Source: Clostridium_I sp047718555
GTDB taxonomy: Bacteria; Bacillota; Clostridia; Clostridiales; Clostridiaceae
Direction: 5' to 3'
Length of the DNA: 64,000 bases
Assembly: GCF_047718555.1 (NCBI RefSeq)
Contig: NZ_JBDNRK010000010.1
Span: 1-64,000, forward strand
Part shown: in pieces, positions 17,467 through 27,006 of the stretch
Layout: every line of letters begins with the position of its first letter
Numbering within the stretch: the stretch's first letter is position 1
Program-made: the position numbers and the translations under genes
Notes under the pieces: generated by a model
The model's input: the letters and a program-made list of their open reading frames with translations, nothing else
Database searches by the model: none
What the model was told of the DNA's origin: nothing

Positions 17467-20109
17467 CTACTTTTTTAAATTTTTATTTTCCTTTGGAATA
17501 TTAAATGTAAAGATAGCTCCCCCACCTTTTTTATTGGCAGCTGCAATTTTACCTCCATGAGCTTCTACTATTGACTTACAAATAGCAAGTCCTAGACCAA
17601 CACCTCTTCTTGAATCGGATACTTTACTACCATTTGTAAAAAATCTTTCAAATATATTAGGTAATATCTTTTCTTCTATTCCACAGCCATTATCAATTAC
17701 TTGAAAAATCACATCATCTTTATTTTCATGAACCTTTATTTCTATAACAGAGTCTTTAGGGGAAAATTTAACAGCATTATCCAGTAAATTTATAATAACC
17801 TGCTCGATTAGATTACCATCCATGGGAACCATTATAATTTTTTCTGGAACATTAACTCTTATTTTATGATCTTTAGAATATTTAGAACTCCTCTGCACCG
17901 CTTCAGATACTACCTCCTCTACTAATTCCACATTTCTAATAATCTCCATATTTCCTTCATCAAATTTAGTCATGCTAAGCAGATTTTCAACTAATCTTAT
18001 AAGCCATTCAGTATCATCATAAATTCCGTTTAATAGCTCTTCTTTCGTCTTTTCAGATATAACCTTTCCCTTTTCCAAAATAGTACTTATGGAACCCTTA
18101 ATCCCTGCAAGAGGACTTCGGAGATCATGAGAAATTGATCTTAATAAATTACTTCTAAGACGTTCTCTTTCAATCTGAACCTTGGAGGTTTCCTGCTCAC
18201 TTGAAAGAATTTCTCTATCTAAGGCAATAGCTATCTGCCCTGTAATAGTCTGAACAATAAATTTTTGTTCAGGCTCAAGAAAGCCTTGTAAGCATGATAC
18301 CCCAATAACTCCAAGTATTTTTTCCTGTATTTTTATAGGTATATAATATCCCTTAGCTCCATAAAAAGTATCAGTACCCTTACCAGCTTCCTTACCATTT
18401 AAAAGGCACCAGTAAGCTACTGCATTTTCATCTCTGCTTAAAATTTCATTTTCATTTTCACTCTTATTATTATATACAAATGAAGCTGAAAGCTTATTAT
18501 CCTCAGACAAATATGCCACTACAGTTCTGTTAATTAATCTTGAAGTATATTTTATTCCTATGGAAATAACATCCGAAGCACCCACTGCACTTAAAAGCTT
18601 GCTACTGACCATATACAGTGTTTGGGTTCTTTTTTCCCTTGTATAAGAATTATTAGACTCCCTTTGTATTCTATTCGTAAGGTTTCCAACTATAAATGCC
18701 ACTATAAGCATTATAGTAAAAGTAATTAAATAATTTTTATCATAAATTTGAAGTGAATACTTAGGCTCGGTAAATAAAAAATTAAACATTAATACTCCAA
18801 CTATTGAGGCTATGACTCCAATAAAATATCCAGTTGTTCTTATATATACAATTATAACGCCCAATATAAGAATCATAATTTCATTAGTATCGTTTAGACC
18901 CATATAATCGAAAATTTGTGCAATTCCTGTGGCAATTCCTATAATTAATATTGATTCACTAATTTCTTTAAATGATGGATTGTTCCAGCCATTTAATTTT
19001 CGGATTAACTTTTCTCTTTTTTTCTTATACAATGAATTTGGTATTACATAAACATCAATATAAGCATTAGAATCCATAAGTTTGTCTACTACATCCTTTG
19101 CATAGAAGTGAAGTATTTTACTACTTCGTTTATAATTTTTTCCTATGACTAATTTAGTAATATTTCGAAACTTGGCATACTGTATTATTTGATCCGCTAC
19201 ATTATCTCCATATAATTGAGCTATTTCTCCTCCTAATTTCTCAGCTAAACTAAAATTTAAATTTAATCTCTTTTTATCTTCTTTACTTAAATTTTCCGCC
19301 TTGGTTGTAGAAATATATAGAACAACAAATTTTGAATGATAATTTTCTGCCATCCTTGCAGCAGTACGTATAACCTTTGCTGAGGATGGAGATGGACTAA
19401 TACAGGCCAATATCTGTTCAGATGCTGGAATAACAGTAATTTCTCTTTTGGCTAGTCTCCCACTTTCCACTTCATAATTTACTCTATCTGCAATCCTTCT
19501 AAGTGCTATTTCTCTAAGTGCATACAAATTATTTCTGGTAAAGAAATTAAGCAACGCCCTTTTAACCTGCTCTATTCTATATATTTTACCACTCTTAAAA
19601 CGATTTAAAAGCTCATCAGGTTCAATATCTACTATTTCTACCTTTTCAGCCTCATCAAATATTTTATCTGGAATAGTCTCCCGTACAGAAATATGCGTTA
19701 TATTTTCTACAACATCATTTAAACTCTCAATATGCTGAACATTTACAGTAGTATATACATCTATTCCCGCTGCAAGAAGTTCTTCTATATCCTGCCACCT
19801 TTTTCTATTTCTCTGACCTATTCCATTAGTATGAGCAAGCTCATCTACCAATATTATCTTAGGCTTTCTTATTAGTGCCTTATCAATATCAAATTCTCTA
19901 AAAGTGCTTCCCTTGTATCTTATATTTTTCAGTTCTATTTTTTCCAGTCCTTTAGTTAAGGCTATGGTTTCAGGTCTGGCATGAGGCTCAATATAACCTA
20001 TAACTATATCTTCACCTGATTCTTTAATTTCTTGGGCTTCCCTGAGCATTTCATAAGTCTTTCCCACACCTGCAGCATAACCAAAAAATATTTTTAACTT
20101 TCCCCTCAT
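17467..20109 (-). CDS. kdpD: Potassium-sensing histidine kinase
   Basis: 880 aa, full KdpD architecture. The N-terminal KdpD domain holds the Walker A site GYAAGVGKT (10-18) and VDELAHTN. A universal-stress-like domain covers about 230-360. Four closely spaced membrane segments (about 385-490) and a GAF-like region follow. The phosphoacceptor is in SISHDLRSPLAG, and the ATPase has NLLDNAVKFSPK and GVGLGLAICKSI. It senses potassium limitation and phosphorylates KdpE. It is separated from kdpC by 263 bp that contain a 23-bp palindrome, so kdpDE may have its own promoter. Confidence 0.96.
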   Translation of the reverse strand: MRGKLKIFFGYAAGVGKTYEMLREAQEIKESGEDIVIGYIEPHARPETIALTKGLEKIELKNIRYKGSTFREFDIDKALIRKPKIILVDELAHTNGIGQRNRKRWQDIEELLAAGIDVYTTVNVQHIESLNDVVENITHISVRETIPDKIFDEAEKVEIVDIEPDELLNRFKSGKIYRIEQVKRALLNFFTRNNLYALREIALRRIADRVNYEVESGRLAKREITVIPASEQILACISPSPSSAKVIRTAARMAENYHSKFVVLYISTTKAENLSKEDKKRLNLNFSLAEKLGGEIAQLYGDNVADQIIQYAKFRNITKLVIGKNYKRSSKILHFYAKDVVDKLMDSNAYIDVYVIPNSLYKKKREKLIRKLNGWNNPSFKEISESILIIGIATGIAQIFDYMGLNDTNEIMILILGVIIVYIRTTGYFIGVIASIVGVLMFNFLFTEPKYSLQIYDKNYLITFTIMLIVAFIVGNLTNRIQRESNNSYTREKRTQTLYMVSSKLLSAVGASDVISIGIKYTSRLINRTVVAYLSEDNKLSASFVYNNKSENENEILSRDENAVAYWCLLNGKEAGKGTDTFYGAKGYYIPIKIQEKILGVIGVSCLQGFLEPEQKFIVQTITGQIAIALDREILSSEQETSKVQIERERLRSNLLRSISHDLRSPLAGIKGSISTILEKGKVISEKTKEELLNGIYDDTEWLIRLVENLLSMTKFDEGNMEIIRNVELVEEVVSEAVQRSSKYSKDHKIRVNVPEKIIMVPMDGNLIEQVIINLLDNAVKFSPKDSVIEIKVHENKDDVIFQVIDNGCGIEEKILPNIFERFFTNGSKVSDSRRGVGLGLAICKSIVEAHGGKIAAANKKGGGAIFTFNIPKENKNLKK

Positions 20110-20277
20110 AGGCTTAATTTCTTCCTTTTCAATTTTATTTATTATATATTTAGATTAAAGTATTTTTAAAGAGATAACAAGTTAGTATATTGGTATATTT
20201 ACCGTCATAACTTTGCATGCTTATATAATAAAACTTTAATTCATCATATAAGAAGATGACGAATTAAGACTGGAAAA

Positions 20278-20300
20278 ATTTACACCCCTGGGGTGTAAAT
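20278..20300. promoter_or_regulatory. 23-bp perfect palindrome between kdpC and kdpD
   Basis: ATTTACACCCC-T-GGGGTGTAAAT reads the same on both strands apart from the single central base. The one-base centre excludes an RNA hairpin loop, so a protein-binding site is likelier. Its GC-rich core resembles the CsoR-type site at 16501. Confidence 0.6.
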
Positions 20301-20372
20301 ATTACCATTCATTACTTCGCCCTTTGCCACAATTCCAAATTAAAGTTATAAAAAATAAATTTATTAATTTCA

Positions 20373-20996
20373 TTATTTATTTAAAATAGCTGCTATTTCA
20401 AGATTAACCTTAAGTACATTTACTCTAGATTCTCCAAAAATACCAAAAGTTCTGCCTTCTGTGTATTTATCAACTATTTTCTGAAGGTCTTCCTTACTTA
20501 TACCTGTTGCCTTTGATACCGCAGGTATTTGAACCACAGCAGCCTTTGGACTTATATCAGGATCAAGTCCAGAACCAGAACTTGTAAGGAGATCTGTTGG
20601 TATATCTCCCTTTTGTACATCTGGATGAGTTTTCAGAAAATCATCCAAATCCTTTTGTACTCTCTCTTTTAAAACCTTATTTGATGGTCCTAAATTTTGA
20701 GAACCTGATGCAACCCCGGAGTAAGCTACTTTTCCACTTTTATCTGGTTTTGTATCCGCTTCCGTGTAGGTATTATAGTTTACCGAGGAAACTCTGCCTC
20801 TAAAAAATCTTGGGTCAGTAAAATTTTGACCTATTAATTCTGAGCCGACAGCCTTACCATTGGCTGTTATAATGCTGCCATTTGCCTGTTTAGGAAAGAG
20901 CATCTGACCTACTCCTGTTATAAAAAGCGGATAAATAATTCCGCAAATTATCATTAATGTAACAGTTAATCTAAGAGCTTTTTGAAGTATTTTCAT
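20373..20996 (-). CDS. kdpC: K+-transporting ATPase subunit C
   Basis: 207 aa, one N-terminal membrane segment (about 10-30) and a soluble domain with NGSIITANGKAVGSELIGQNF and the C-terminal VNVLKVNLEIAAI. KdpC assembles with KdpA and KdpB in the high-affinity K+ pump. TAGGAGG precedes the ATG. It lies 36 bp after kdpB and is the last structural gene. Confidence 0.96.
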   Translation of the reverse strand: MKILQKALRLTVTLMIICGIIYPLFITGVGQMLFPKQANGSIITANGKAVGSELIGQNFTDPRFFRGRVSSVNYNTYTEADTKPDKSGKVAYSGVASGSQNLGPSNKVLKERVQKDLDDFLKTHPDVQKGDIPTDLLTSSGSGLDPDISPKAAVVQIPAVSKATGISKEDLQKIVDKYTEGRTFGIFGESRVNVLKVNLEIAAILNK

Positions 20997-21032
20997 GTTA
21001 AAACCTCCTATTTATTATGATGTATGAATTAA

Positions 21033-23096
21033 CTAACCTAAATTAAAAACTCTAACTAATGGGGTTATAATCATATCTATAATTTTTATCCCTACAAAAG
21101 GTGCTATCACACCACCAAGTCCGAATATCAGCATATTTCTCAAAAGTAACATTTCTGCTTTCATAGGTCTATATTTTACACCTTTCATAGCAATGGGTAT
21201 GAGAAGTGGTATTATTATAGCATTAAATATTAATGCTGACAGTATTGCGCTATTAGGTGTAGATAATTTCATAACATTCATAACTTGCATCTGTGGTATA
21301 GCTACTGTAAATATAGCTGGTATTATAGCAAAATATTTTGCAGCATCATTAGCTATACTAAAAGTTGTAAGTGAACCTCTTGTTATAAGGAGTTGCTTTC
21401 CTATTTCAACAACTTCCAATATTTTTGTAGGATTGGAATCCAAATCTACCATATTTGCAGCTTCCTTTGCAGCAGTAGTTCCACTGTTCATTGCAAGACC
21501 TACATCAGCCTGCGCAAGAGCCGGTGCATCATTAGTTCCATCTCCTGTCATAGCTACAATTTTACCCTCAGACTGTTCTTTTTTTATAACATCTATTTTA
21601 TCCTCAGGTTTACACTCAGCCACGAACTCATCCACCCCTGCTTCTTTAGCAATGGTAGCAGCCGTAAGTGGATTATCACCCGTACACATTACAGTCTTAA
21701 TACCAATTTCACGAAGCCTTTCAAACCTTTCCACAAGTCCGGGCTTAACGGTATCTTTTAAATATATAACTCCATAAATTTCATTGTTAACACATACTAC
21801 TAGAGGTGTTCCACCTAATTTAGCAACTTTGTTTACCTCTTCCTCAAGCTCCTCAGGTATTTTACCCTTAAGTTCATTAACTCTCTTTTTTATGGCATCA
21901 TAGGCTCCCTTCCTTATGCTGGTGCCATCTTCTAAGTCTACTCCACTCATTCTAGTTTGTGCTGTAAACTCCTCAAACTTTATATTCATATATTTATCTT
22001 TGTCTACTGAAGATCCTAATTTATTTCCAAGCTCAACTATAGACTTACCCTCTGGAGTATCATCACTTAAGGAACATATAACTGCATAATTTATAAGTTC
22101 TGTTTTTTCTGAACTTCCAACAGGAATAAAATCTGATGCAAGCCTGTTTCCAAAGGTTATAGTTCCAGTTTTATCAAGTATCATAGTATCTACGTCACCA
22201 CAGGCTTCAACCGCTTTTCCTGACATAGCTATTACATTAAACCTGGTAACTCTGTCCATACCCGCTATACCAATGGCAGATAAAAGCCCACCTATAGTGG
22301 TTGGTATAAGACAAACTAAAAGTGCTATAAGTGTTGATATTGAAATTTTTACACCAGCATAACCTGCCATAGGATAGAGTGCCACAAGCACAATGAGAAA
22401 AATAAGTGTAAGACTTACAAGTATAGTACTAAGTGCAATTTCATTAGGTGTCTTTTGCCTTGAAGCACCTTCTACAAGGTTAATCATTTTATCTAAAAAA
22501 GATTCACCTGGAGTTGCTGTTATTTTTATTTTTAGCCAATCACTGGAAACCTTTGTTCCTCCTGTAACAGAAGCAAAATCTCCACCAGATTCCTTTACAA
22601 CAGGAGCCGACTCACCGGTAATTGCGGATTCATCCACAGAAGCTATACCTTCTATAACTTCACCATCATTAGGAATTATATCTCCATTTTCCACCAAAAC
22701 TATATCATCTTTTTTAAGTTCATTTGCACTTATTACTTTTACATCTCCATTAGGATCTAAAAGCTTTGCCATGGTATCCTTACGAGTTTTCTTAAGAGTT
22801 TCTGCCTGAGCTCTTCCTCTTCCTTCTGCCACCGCCTCTGCAAAATTTGCAAATAGAACCGTTATAAATAAAACTATTGTTACTATAAAATTATAAATTC
22901 TTAGATTGTTTCCTGTATCGCCAAATATATTGGGAAAAATTGTCAATATCAATGTTATAAGAAAACCAATTTCTACTACAAACATAACAGGATTTTTAAT
23001 CATGTATTTGGGATTTAATTTTTTAAAACATTCTACAGATGCTTCTTTCACTATATCCTTTGAAATAAATTTAGATTTTTTATTTTCCATAATCAT
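21033..23096 (-). CDS. kdpB: K+-transporting ATPase catalytic subunit B
   Basis: 687 aa P-type ATPase. Visible are TGESAPV in the actuator domain, DKTGTITFGNR at the phosphorylation site, CTGDNPLTAA and MTGDGTNDAPAL in the hinge, all as in KdpB. It powers K+ uptake through KdpA. The gene follows kdpA by 11 bp. The start is ATG at 23096 behind AAAGG; a second ATG two codons on is also possible. Confidence 0.97.
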   Translation of the reverse strand: MIMENKKSKFISKDIVKEASVECFKKLNPKYMIKNPVMFVVEIGFLITLILTIFPNIFGDTGNNLRIYNFIVTIVLFITVLFANFAEAVAEGRGRAQAETLKKTRKDTMAKLLDPNGDVKVISANELKKDDIVLVENGDIIPNDGEVIEGIASVDESAITGESAPVVKESGGDFASVTGGTKVSSDWLKIKITATPGESFLDKMINLVEGASRQKTPNEIALSTILVSLTLIFLIVLVALYPMAGYAGVKISISTLIALLVCLIPTTIGGLLSAIGIAGMDRVTRFNVIAMSGKAVEACGDVDTMILDKTGTITFGNRLASDFIPVGSSEKTELINYAVICSLSDDTPEGKSIVELGNKLGSSVDKDKYMNIKFEEFTAQTRMSGVDLEDGTSIRKGAYDAIKKRVNELKGKIPEELEEEVNKVAKLGGTPLVVCVNNEIYGVIYLKDTVKPGLVERFERLREIGIKTVMCTGDNPLTAATIAKEAGVDEFVAECKPEDKIDVIKKEQSEGKIVAMTGDGTNDAPALAQADVGLAMNSGTTAAKEAANMVDLDSNPTKILEVVEIGKQLLITRGSLTTFSIANDAAKYFAIIPAIFTVAIPQMQVMNVMKLSTPNSAILSALIFNAIIIPLLIPIAMKGVKYRPMKAEMLLLRNMLIFGLGGVIAPFVGIKIIDMIITPLVRVFNLG

Positions 23097-23107
23097 ACAC
23101 CAACCTT

Positions 23108-24781
23108 TTATAATGTAAGTTGTTCAGCAATAGGCCCAAGAGACAATGCCGGGAAGAAAGTAAGTGCACCAATTACTAAAACAATAAATATAAGTGTTAC
23201 TGTAAATACTGCATTATCCGTTCTAAAAGTACCTGCAGTTACAGGAATTGCTCTCTTTGAGGCTAAGGACACCGCTACAGCAATTAATATTATCATGGAT
23301 ATATATCTTCCAGCCAGCATAACAATTCCAGTACTAGTGTTCCAGAACATTGTATTGGTGTTTAATCCACCAAAGCTGGAACCATTATTTGCTGCTGCAC
23401 TTGTAAATTGATATAAAACCTCAGTAAGTCCATGAAAACCCGGATTTGATATACTAGATAATCCCTGTGGCACTACTAATGCTAAAGCCGAAAACATAAG
23501 TATTAACAGTGGATGAATGATTATTGCCAATGCTATTAATTTTATTTCTTTACCTTCAATCTTCTTTGACAAAAATTCCGGAGTTCTTCCTACCATAAGT
23601 CCACATAGGAAAACTGTAAGTATTGCAAACATAATCATGTTCATAAAGCCTACACCTACTCCACCAAATATTACATTGAGCATCATATTCATAATTGCTA
23701 CTGCTCCACCTATAGGAGTCAATGAATCATGCATGCTATTGACGGCTCCAGTGGAGGTGGCTGTAGTTAATGTAGTAAAAAGTGAAGATAAGCCTATGCC
23801 AAATCTTACTTCCTTGCCTTCCATATTCCCCATAAGCTGATTAAGTCCTAAATTTAAAAGCACAGGATTACCAGCTTTTTCAGCCATATAGCATATTGTG
23901 AGTCCTATTAGGAGAAGTACTCCCATAGCAGCAAATATAGAAATTGCCTGTTTTTTCTTTTTCAGCATATATCCAAAGCACACCACTAGAGATCCTGCCA
24001 AAAGCAATATTAAAACGGACTGAACAGCATTTGTAAGTGGTGTTGGATTTTCAAAGGGATGAGCTGAATTAGCACCAAAAAATCCTCCTCCATTGGTTCC
24101 CAGCATCTTTATAGCTTCCAGGCTTGCAACAGGCCCCATGGGAATATCCTGAAGCTTCCCTTCTATAGTAGTTACTGTTTTATTAGATGCTAAAGTTTGT
24201 GGAACTCCCTGCTGAATAAAAAATACAGCTACTATAATAGACAAAGGAAGTAATATTCTAGTTATAATTCTTACAAGGTCTACATAAAAATTTCCTATTT
24301 CCTTTTTCCTTCCTGAAATTGCTCTTATAAATGCCAAAGTTATTGCTAAACCTGTTGCTGCGGCGAAAAACATAAAAAATGTAATTACTATCATCTGACT
24401 AAAATAAGAAAGACCCCATTCACCACTATAATTCTGAATATCAGTATTAGTCATAAAAGCTATTACTGTGTTAAAGGTAAGTCCTTGTTCCATATTTCCT
24501 ATATGATTTGGATTCAAAATAGGAATAGACTGAATCCTTAAAATTAAAAAGGCAAGAAAAGCTGCCACAGCATTACATGAAATTAATGCAAAAATATACT
24601 GTTTCCAGCTCATATCCTCTTTTTTTATTCCTGAAATTCTGTAAATGAGATTATCCACTCTGTCTAATACCGAGTCTAAAAAAGTTCTTTCATATTCTGA
24701 CACTTTATAAATATATTTACCTACAGGAATACAAAGCAGTACAAAGACTACAAGTATAATTCCTATTTGCAATATCTCCAT
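23108..24781 (-). CDS. kdpA: K+-transporting ATPase channel subunit A
   Basis: 557 aa when started at the ATG at 24781 behind GGAGGT, matching the usual KdpA length. A longer reading from 24841 would add 20 residues encoded by the MITE-like remnant at 24802-24849 and is rejected. About ten membrane segments and the selectivity-filter loops GTNGGGFFGANSAHPFENP and AAANNGSSFGGL identify the K+-binding subunit. Confidence 0.97.
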   Translation of the reverse strand: MEILQIGIILVVFVLLCIPVGKYIYKVSEYERTFLDSVLDRVDNLIYRISGIKKEDMSWKQYIFALISCNAVAAFLAFLILRIQSIPILNPNHIGNMEQGLTFNTVIAFMTNTDIQNYSGEWGLSYFSQMIVITFFMFFAAATGLAITLAFIRAISGRKKEIGNFYVDLVRIITRILLPLSIIVAVFFIQQGVPQTLASNKTVTTIEGKLQDIPMGPVASLEAIKMLGTNGGGFFGANSAHPFENPTPLTNAVQSVLILLLAGSLVVCFGYMLKKKKQAISIFAAMGVLLLIGLTICYMAEKAGNPVLLNLGLNQLMGNMEGKEVRFGIGLSSLFTTLTTATSTGAVNSMHDSLTPIGGAVAIMNMMLNVIFGGVGVGFMNMIMFAILTVFLCGLMVGRTPEFLSKKIEGKEIKLIALAIIIHPLLILMFSALALVVPQGLSSISNPGFHGLTEVLYQFTSAAANNGSSFGGLNTNTMFWNTSTGIVMLAGRYISMIILIAVAVSLASKRAIPVTAGTFRTDNAVFTVTLIFIVLVIGALTFFPALSLGPIAEQLTL

Positions 24782-24801
24782 ATTAATACCTCCATATATC
24801 T

Positions 24802-24849
24802 GGGCATATTTAAATAAATAACCTGTGAGTTTTATTTTCATATGCCTAA
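24802..24849. mobile_element. Short MITE-like element between kdpF and kdpA
   Basis: About 48 bp with GGGCATATTTAAATAAATA at one end and TTATTTTCATATGCCTAA at the other. These are the two ends of the 161-bp element with the middle missing. It lies immediately after the kdpF stop codon. Confidence 0.7.
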
Positions 24850-24927
24850 TTAAAATTTCTCAGGATTAAATAATGCATACAATAAATAGATAAACAATAG
24901 AACTATTACTATACCTAAAAAAATCAT
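24850..24927 (-). CDS. kdpF: KdpF, small stabilising subunit
   Basis: A 25-aa single-span peptide, MIFLGIVIVLLFIYLLYALF then NPEKF, with GGAGG seven bases ahead. It has the KdpF pattern of a hydrophobic helix followed by YAL-N-E-F. KdpF is a lipid-facing subunit that stabilises KdpABC. It directly precedes kdpA, separated only by a short repeat. Confidence 0.88.
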   Translation of the reverse strand: MIFLGIVIVLLFIYLLYALFNPEKF

Positions 24928-24944
24928 AAATAATGCCTCCAGTA

Positions 24945-25040
24945 CTATTTTTTACTTACCTGCCGCCCACACCAATCAGTAAAGTATTTTAAAGCTATAA
25001 ATCCAATTAGAATTACAGCTATAAATATTATATCCAGCAT
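24945..25040 (-). CDS. 31-aa membrane peptide heading the kdp operon
   Basis: The open frame encodes MLDIIFIAVILIGFIALKYF then TDWCGRQVSKK: one membrane helix, an aromatic-Asp-Trp-Cys segment and a basic tail. A GGGGTGG ribosome site precedes the ATG, and the stop is 17 bp before the kdpF start. Similar unnamed short peptides with a single helix and a conserved Cys occur just ahead of kdpF in other bacteria (from memory). No function is established; an accessory role in Kdp assembly is inference. Confidence 0.72.
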   Translation of the reverse strand: MLDIIFIAVILIGFIALKYFTDWCGRQVSKK

Positions 25041-25092
25041 AATATTTCCACCCCCTGTTCTTTTCAAACTTAATATTATCATCTTACATATA

Positions 25093-25144
25093 AAGTTGTA
25101 GTTAAGATTGTACTTATCTGTATAAAGATTGTATAAAGATTGTA
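25093..25144 (-). promoter_or_regulatory. Helically phased direct repeats upstream of kdp (candidate KdpE sites)
   Basis: AAGATTGTA occurs at 25104, 25125 and 25136, with AAGTTGTA at 25093. Start-to-start spacings are 11, 21 and 11 bp, one or two helical turns. OmpR-type regulators bind such phased direct repeats. They lie 50-100 bp upstream of the first kdp gene, behind a likely -10 near 25075. Confidence 0.6.
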
Positions 25145-25163
25145 AATATTTATTACAATAAAA

Positions 25164-25209
25164 AAGTAATGTGAAAAACTAAAATATTAATTAGTTTTCC
25201 ACATTACTT
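25164..25209 (-). terminator. Terminator of the fructosidase gene
   Basis: 17-bp arms (one G-U pair) with a 12-nt loop. On the minus strand the stem is followed by TTTTTTATTG. Confidence 0.8.
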
Positions 25210-25290
25210 ATATTTTATCCCTTGACTAATAGTTGTAATACTCCACTACACTCAGTGAAAGCAATTTACATAAAATCAAAGTTAATTTGA

Positions 25291-25370
25291 AGATAACAGC
25301 CCTATGTCCATGGATAATTCATATAAACTCAGTGGGAGTACAAATTCCCACTAAGTAAGATTCATTGATT
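25291..25370. repeat. Intergenic repeat shared with 32715-32793
   Basis: The two copies align over about 80 bp, from GATAACAGCC through TGGATAAT to CCCACTAAGTAAGATTCATTG. This copy also forms a CAGTGGGA...TCCCACT hairpin. It starts directly after the fructosidase stop codon. Confidence 0.75.
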
Positions 25371-25371
25371 A

Positions 25372-26751
25372 TTACCAAATTGAATTCATTTGCCAAATGT
25401 CAAAGGATTTCAGTTTAAGTTTATCCCCCTCCAATACAGAGATTTTAATATTTTCACTATCTACTTTCATTGGATATACTCTAGCAGATATACATTTTTT
25501 GTAATTGGCAAATACTTCAACAGTAGAATAGTCAATAAAAATGTGTAATTTTAGTGTTTCGCCATCTTTAAGTGAAAAATCAGTTTCCAATTTGGATTTG
25601 TCTGTTAAATTAGATGCACTTGACTTGCTTCTATCTACAGATAAACTATTATTTTCAGTACTATATACTAATGAAGTCTTTTCTTCATTATCTTTAGAAG
25701 CTAAAAGGTCTATGGAAAATTCCTTTATATCATCATCAATATTGAATTCAACAATTATTTCTAAAGCTTTTCCTTTTGTTTCTGGCTCCCAGCTTTCTGA
25801 TATATCTATATTTTCATATTTTTTGTGATTTTTTCTCAAGATCTGTAATTCTTCAGCTGGCTCCATATGGAGTGTGTTATCCTCAATAGTTAATATTCTT
25901 GGTACAGATTGGACACCTGCCCATTCTCCAGCCTTAAGTTTACCTCTTGCAGTTTCCTTCAGCCATCCGAACATTATACGTCTGCCTGTATTATCTACTA
26001 ATGAATTTGGAGCATAGAATCCCTCTTTCCCACTGTTATCAACAATACCTCTTGCTTCCACCATAAATTTATAATCACTATTTATAGTACCAATGGAGTA
26101 TTTGACTTCATCATAGGGTGAATAAATTAAAACATATTTATCGCATAATTTAATAAAATTAGGACATTCCCAAGCATATTCATTACCTTCATCTAAAACA
26201 TTTAGAAATTTCCACTCTTTTAAATTTGTAGATTTGTATATAAAAACGCAGCCTTTATCATTATGGCTGCCACCAAGAACCATATACCAAAGCTCTTCTT
26301 CTTTCCAAAGGAAGGGATCTCTCCACTCTTTTACATCCATATCACCGTGTAAATCTAAAGAAAGTACAGGATTTTTATCATATTTTTCCCATGTATACAT
26401 ATTATCTTTACTTATGGCCATCCACTGCTGTGCTCCAATTCTAGGGTTTCTTTCATCTTCTCCTATACTTGTGTAAAAAATTGTAGGTTCCTCATTATTA
26501 ACTACACAGCAACCTGAAAAACAATGTGTTTCACCTTTTTCTTTAGATGGATATAGAGCAACAGGCAAATGTTCCCAATGAATCAAATCCTTACTCTTTG
26601 CATGCCCCCAATGTATTGTTCCCCATTCAATGCCATTAGGATTGTATTGATAAAACATATGGTATTCTCCCTTATAGTAAACAAGTCCATTAGGATCATT
26701 CATCCAATTTTTTTCTGGCATAAAGTGATAAATTGGTCTATAAAGATTCAT
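25372..26751 (-). CDS. GH32 fructosidase (sucrose-6-phosphate hydrolase/invertase type)
   Basis: 459 aa without a signal peptide, so cytoplasmic. The three GH32 acidic residues are visible: nucleophile D19 in WMNDPNG, transition-state D145 in WRDPF and general acid E195 in WECP. The five-blade catalytic domain fills about 1-310 and a beta-sandwich the rest. Family enzymes cleave terminal fructose from sucrose, its 6-phosphate or short fructans. The neighbouring ABC importer delivers unphosphorylated sugar, which favours sucrose or fructo-oligosaccharide over sucrose-6-phosphate. A palindromic operator precedes it at 26923. Confidence 0.9.
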   Translation of the reverse strand: MNLYRPIYHFMPEKNWMNDPNGLVYYKGEYHMFYQYNPNGIEWGTIHWGHAKSKDLIHWEHLPVALYPSKEKGETHCFSGCCVVNNEEPTIFYTSIGEDERNPRIGAQQWMAISKDNMYTWEKYDKNPVLSLDLHGDMDVKEWRDPFLWKEEELWYMVLGGSHNDKGCVFIYKSTNLKEWKFLNVLDEGNEYAWECPNFIKLCDKYVLIYSPYDEVKYSIGTINSDYKFMVEARGIVDNSGKEGFYAPNSLVDNTGRRIMFGWLKETARGKLKAGEWAGVQSVPRILTIEDNTLHMEPAEELQILRKNHKKYENIDISESWEPETKGKALEIIVEFNIDDDIKEFSIDLLASKDNEEKTSLVYSTENNSLSVDRSKSSASNLTDKSKLETDFSLKDGETLKLHIFIDYSTVEVFANYKKCISARVYPMKVDSENIKISVLEGDKLKLKSFDIWQMNSIW

Positions 26752-26922
26752 AAATAAACTCCTCCAAATTTTTAATTTTATTTTTAGAAACCCTTACTCT
26801 CATTTGAAAGTAATAATCTAATTCTTAGAATCTAAAATGATACAGCATTTAGGATAAAATAAGACTATACTTGATTTATTCAATAATACCCAAATCTTAC
26901 TTACATTCCTCAAGTAACAGAT

Positions 26923-26954
26923 AATAATTTAAGAATACGTATTCTTAAATTATT
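26923..26954. promoter_or_regulatory. 32-bp perfect palindrome, probable LacI-family operator
   Basis: The arms run outward from the centre TACGTA as AAGAATACGTATTCTT, then TTT/AAA and ATT/AAT pairs. It lies between the LacI regulator and the fructosidase. Its core GAATACGTATTC recurs at 31757 beyond the other end of the locus. Confidence 0.78.
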
Positions 26955-27006
26955 TAAATATAAGTATTAAATTATAAATTTAGCTGTTTACATTAAAATT
27001 TATAAT

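Noticed and set aside
24782..24841. 20-residue N-terminal extension of KdpA
   Set aside because: It is encoded by the MITE-like remnant; the ATG at 24781 has GGAGGT and gives the normal KdpA length.
25104..25144. Short direct repeats considered as a CRISPR remnant
   Set aside because: Units are 9 bp at 11- and 21-bp steps with no spacer-size intervals and no cas genes nearby; regulator half-sites fit better.
25041..25371. c-di-AMP riboswitch upstream of kdp
   Set aside because: The leader from the likely promoter to the first small frame is only a few tens of bases and shows no such motif.
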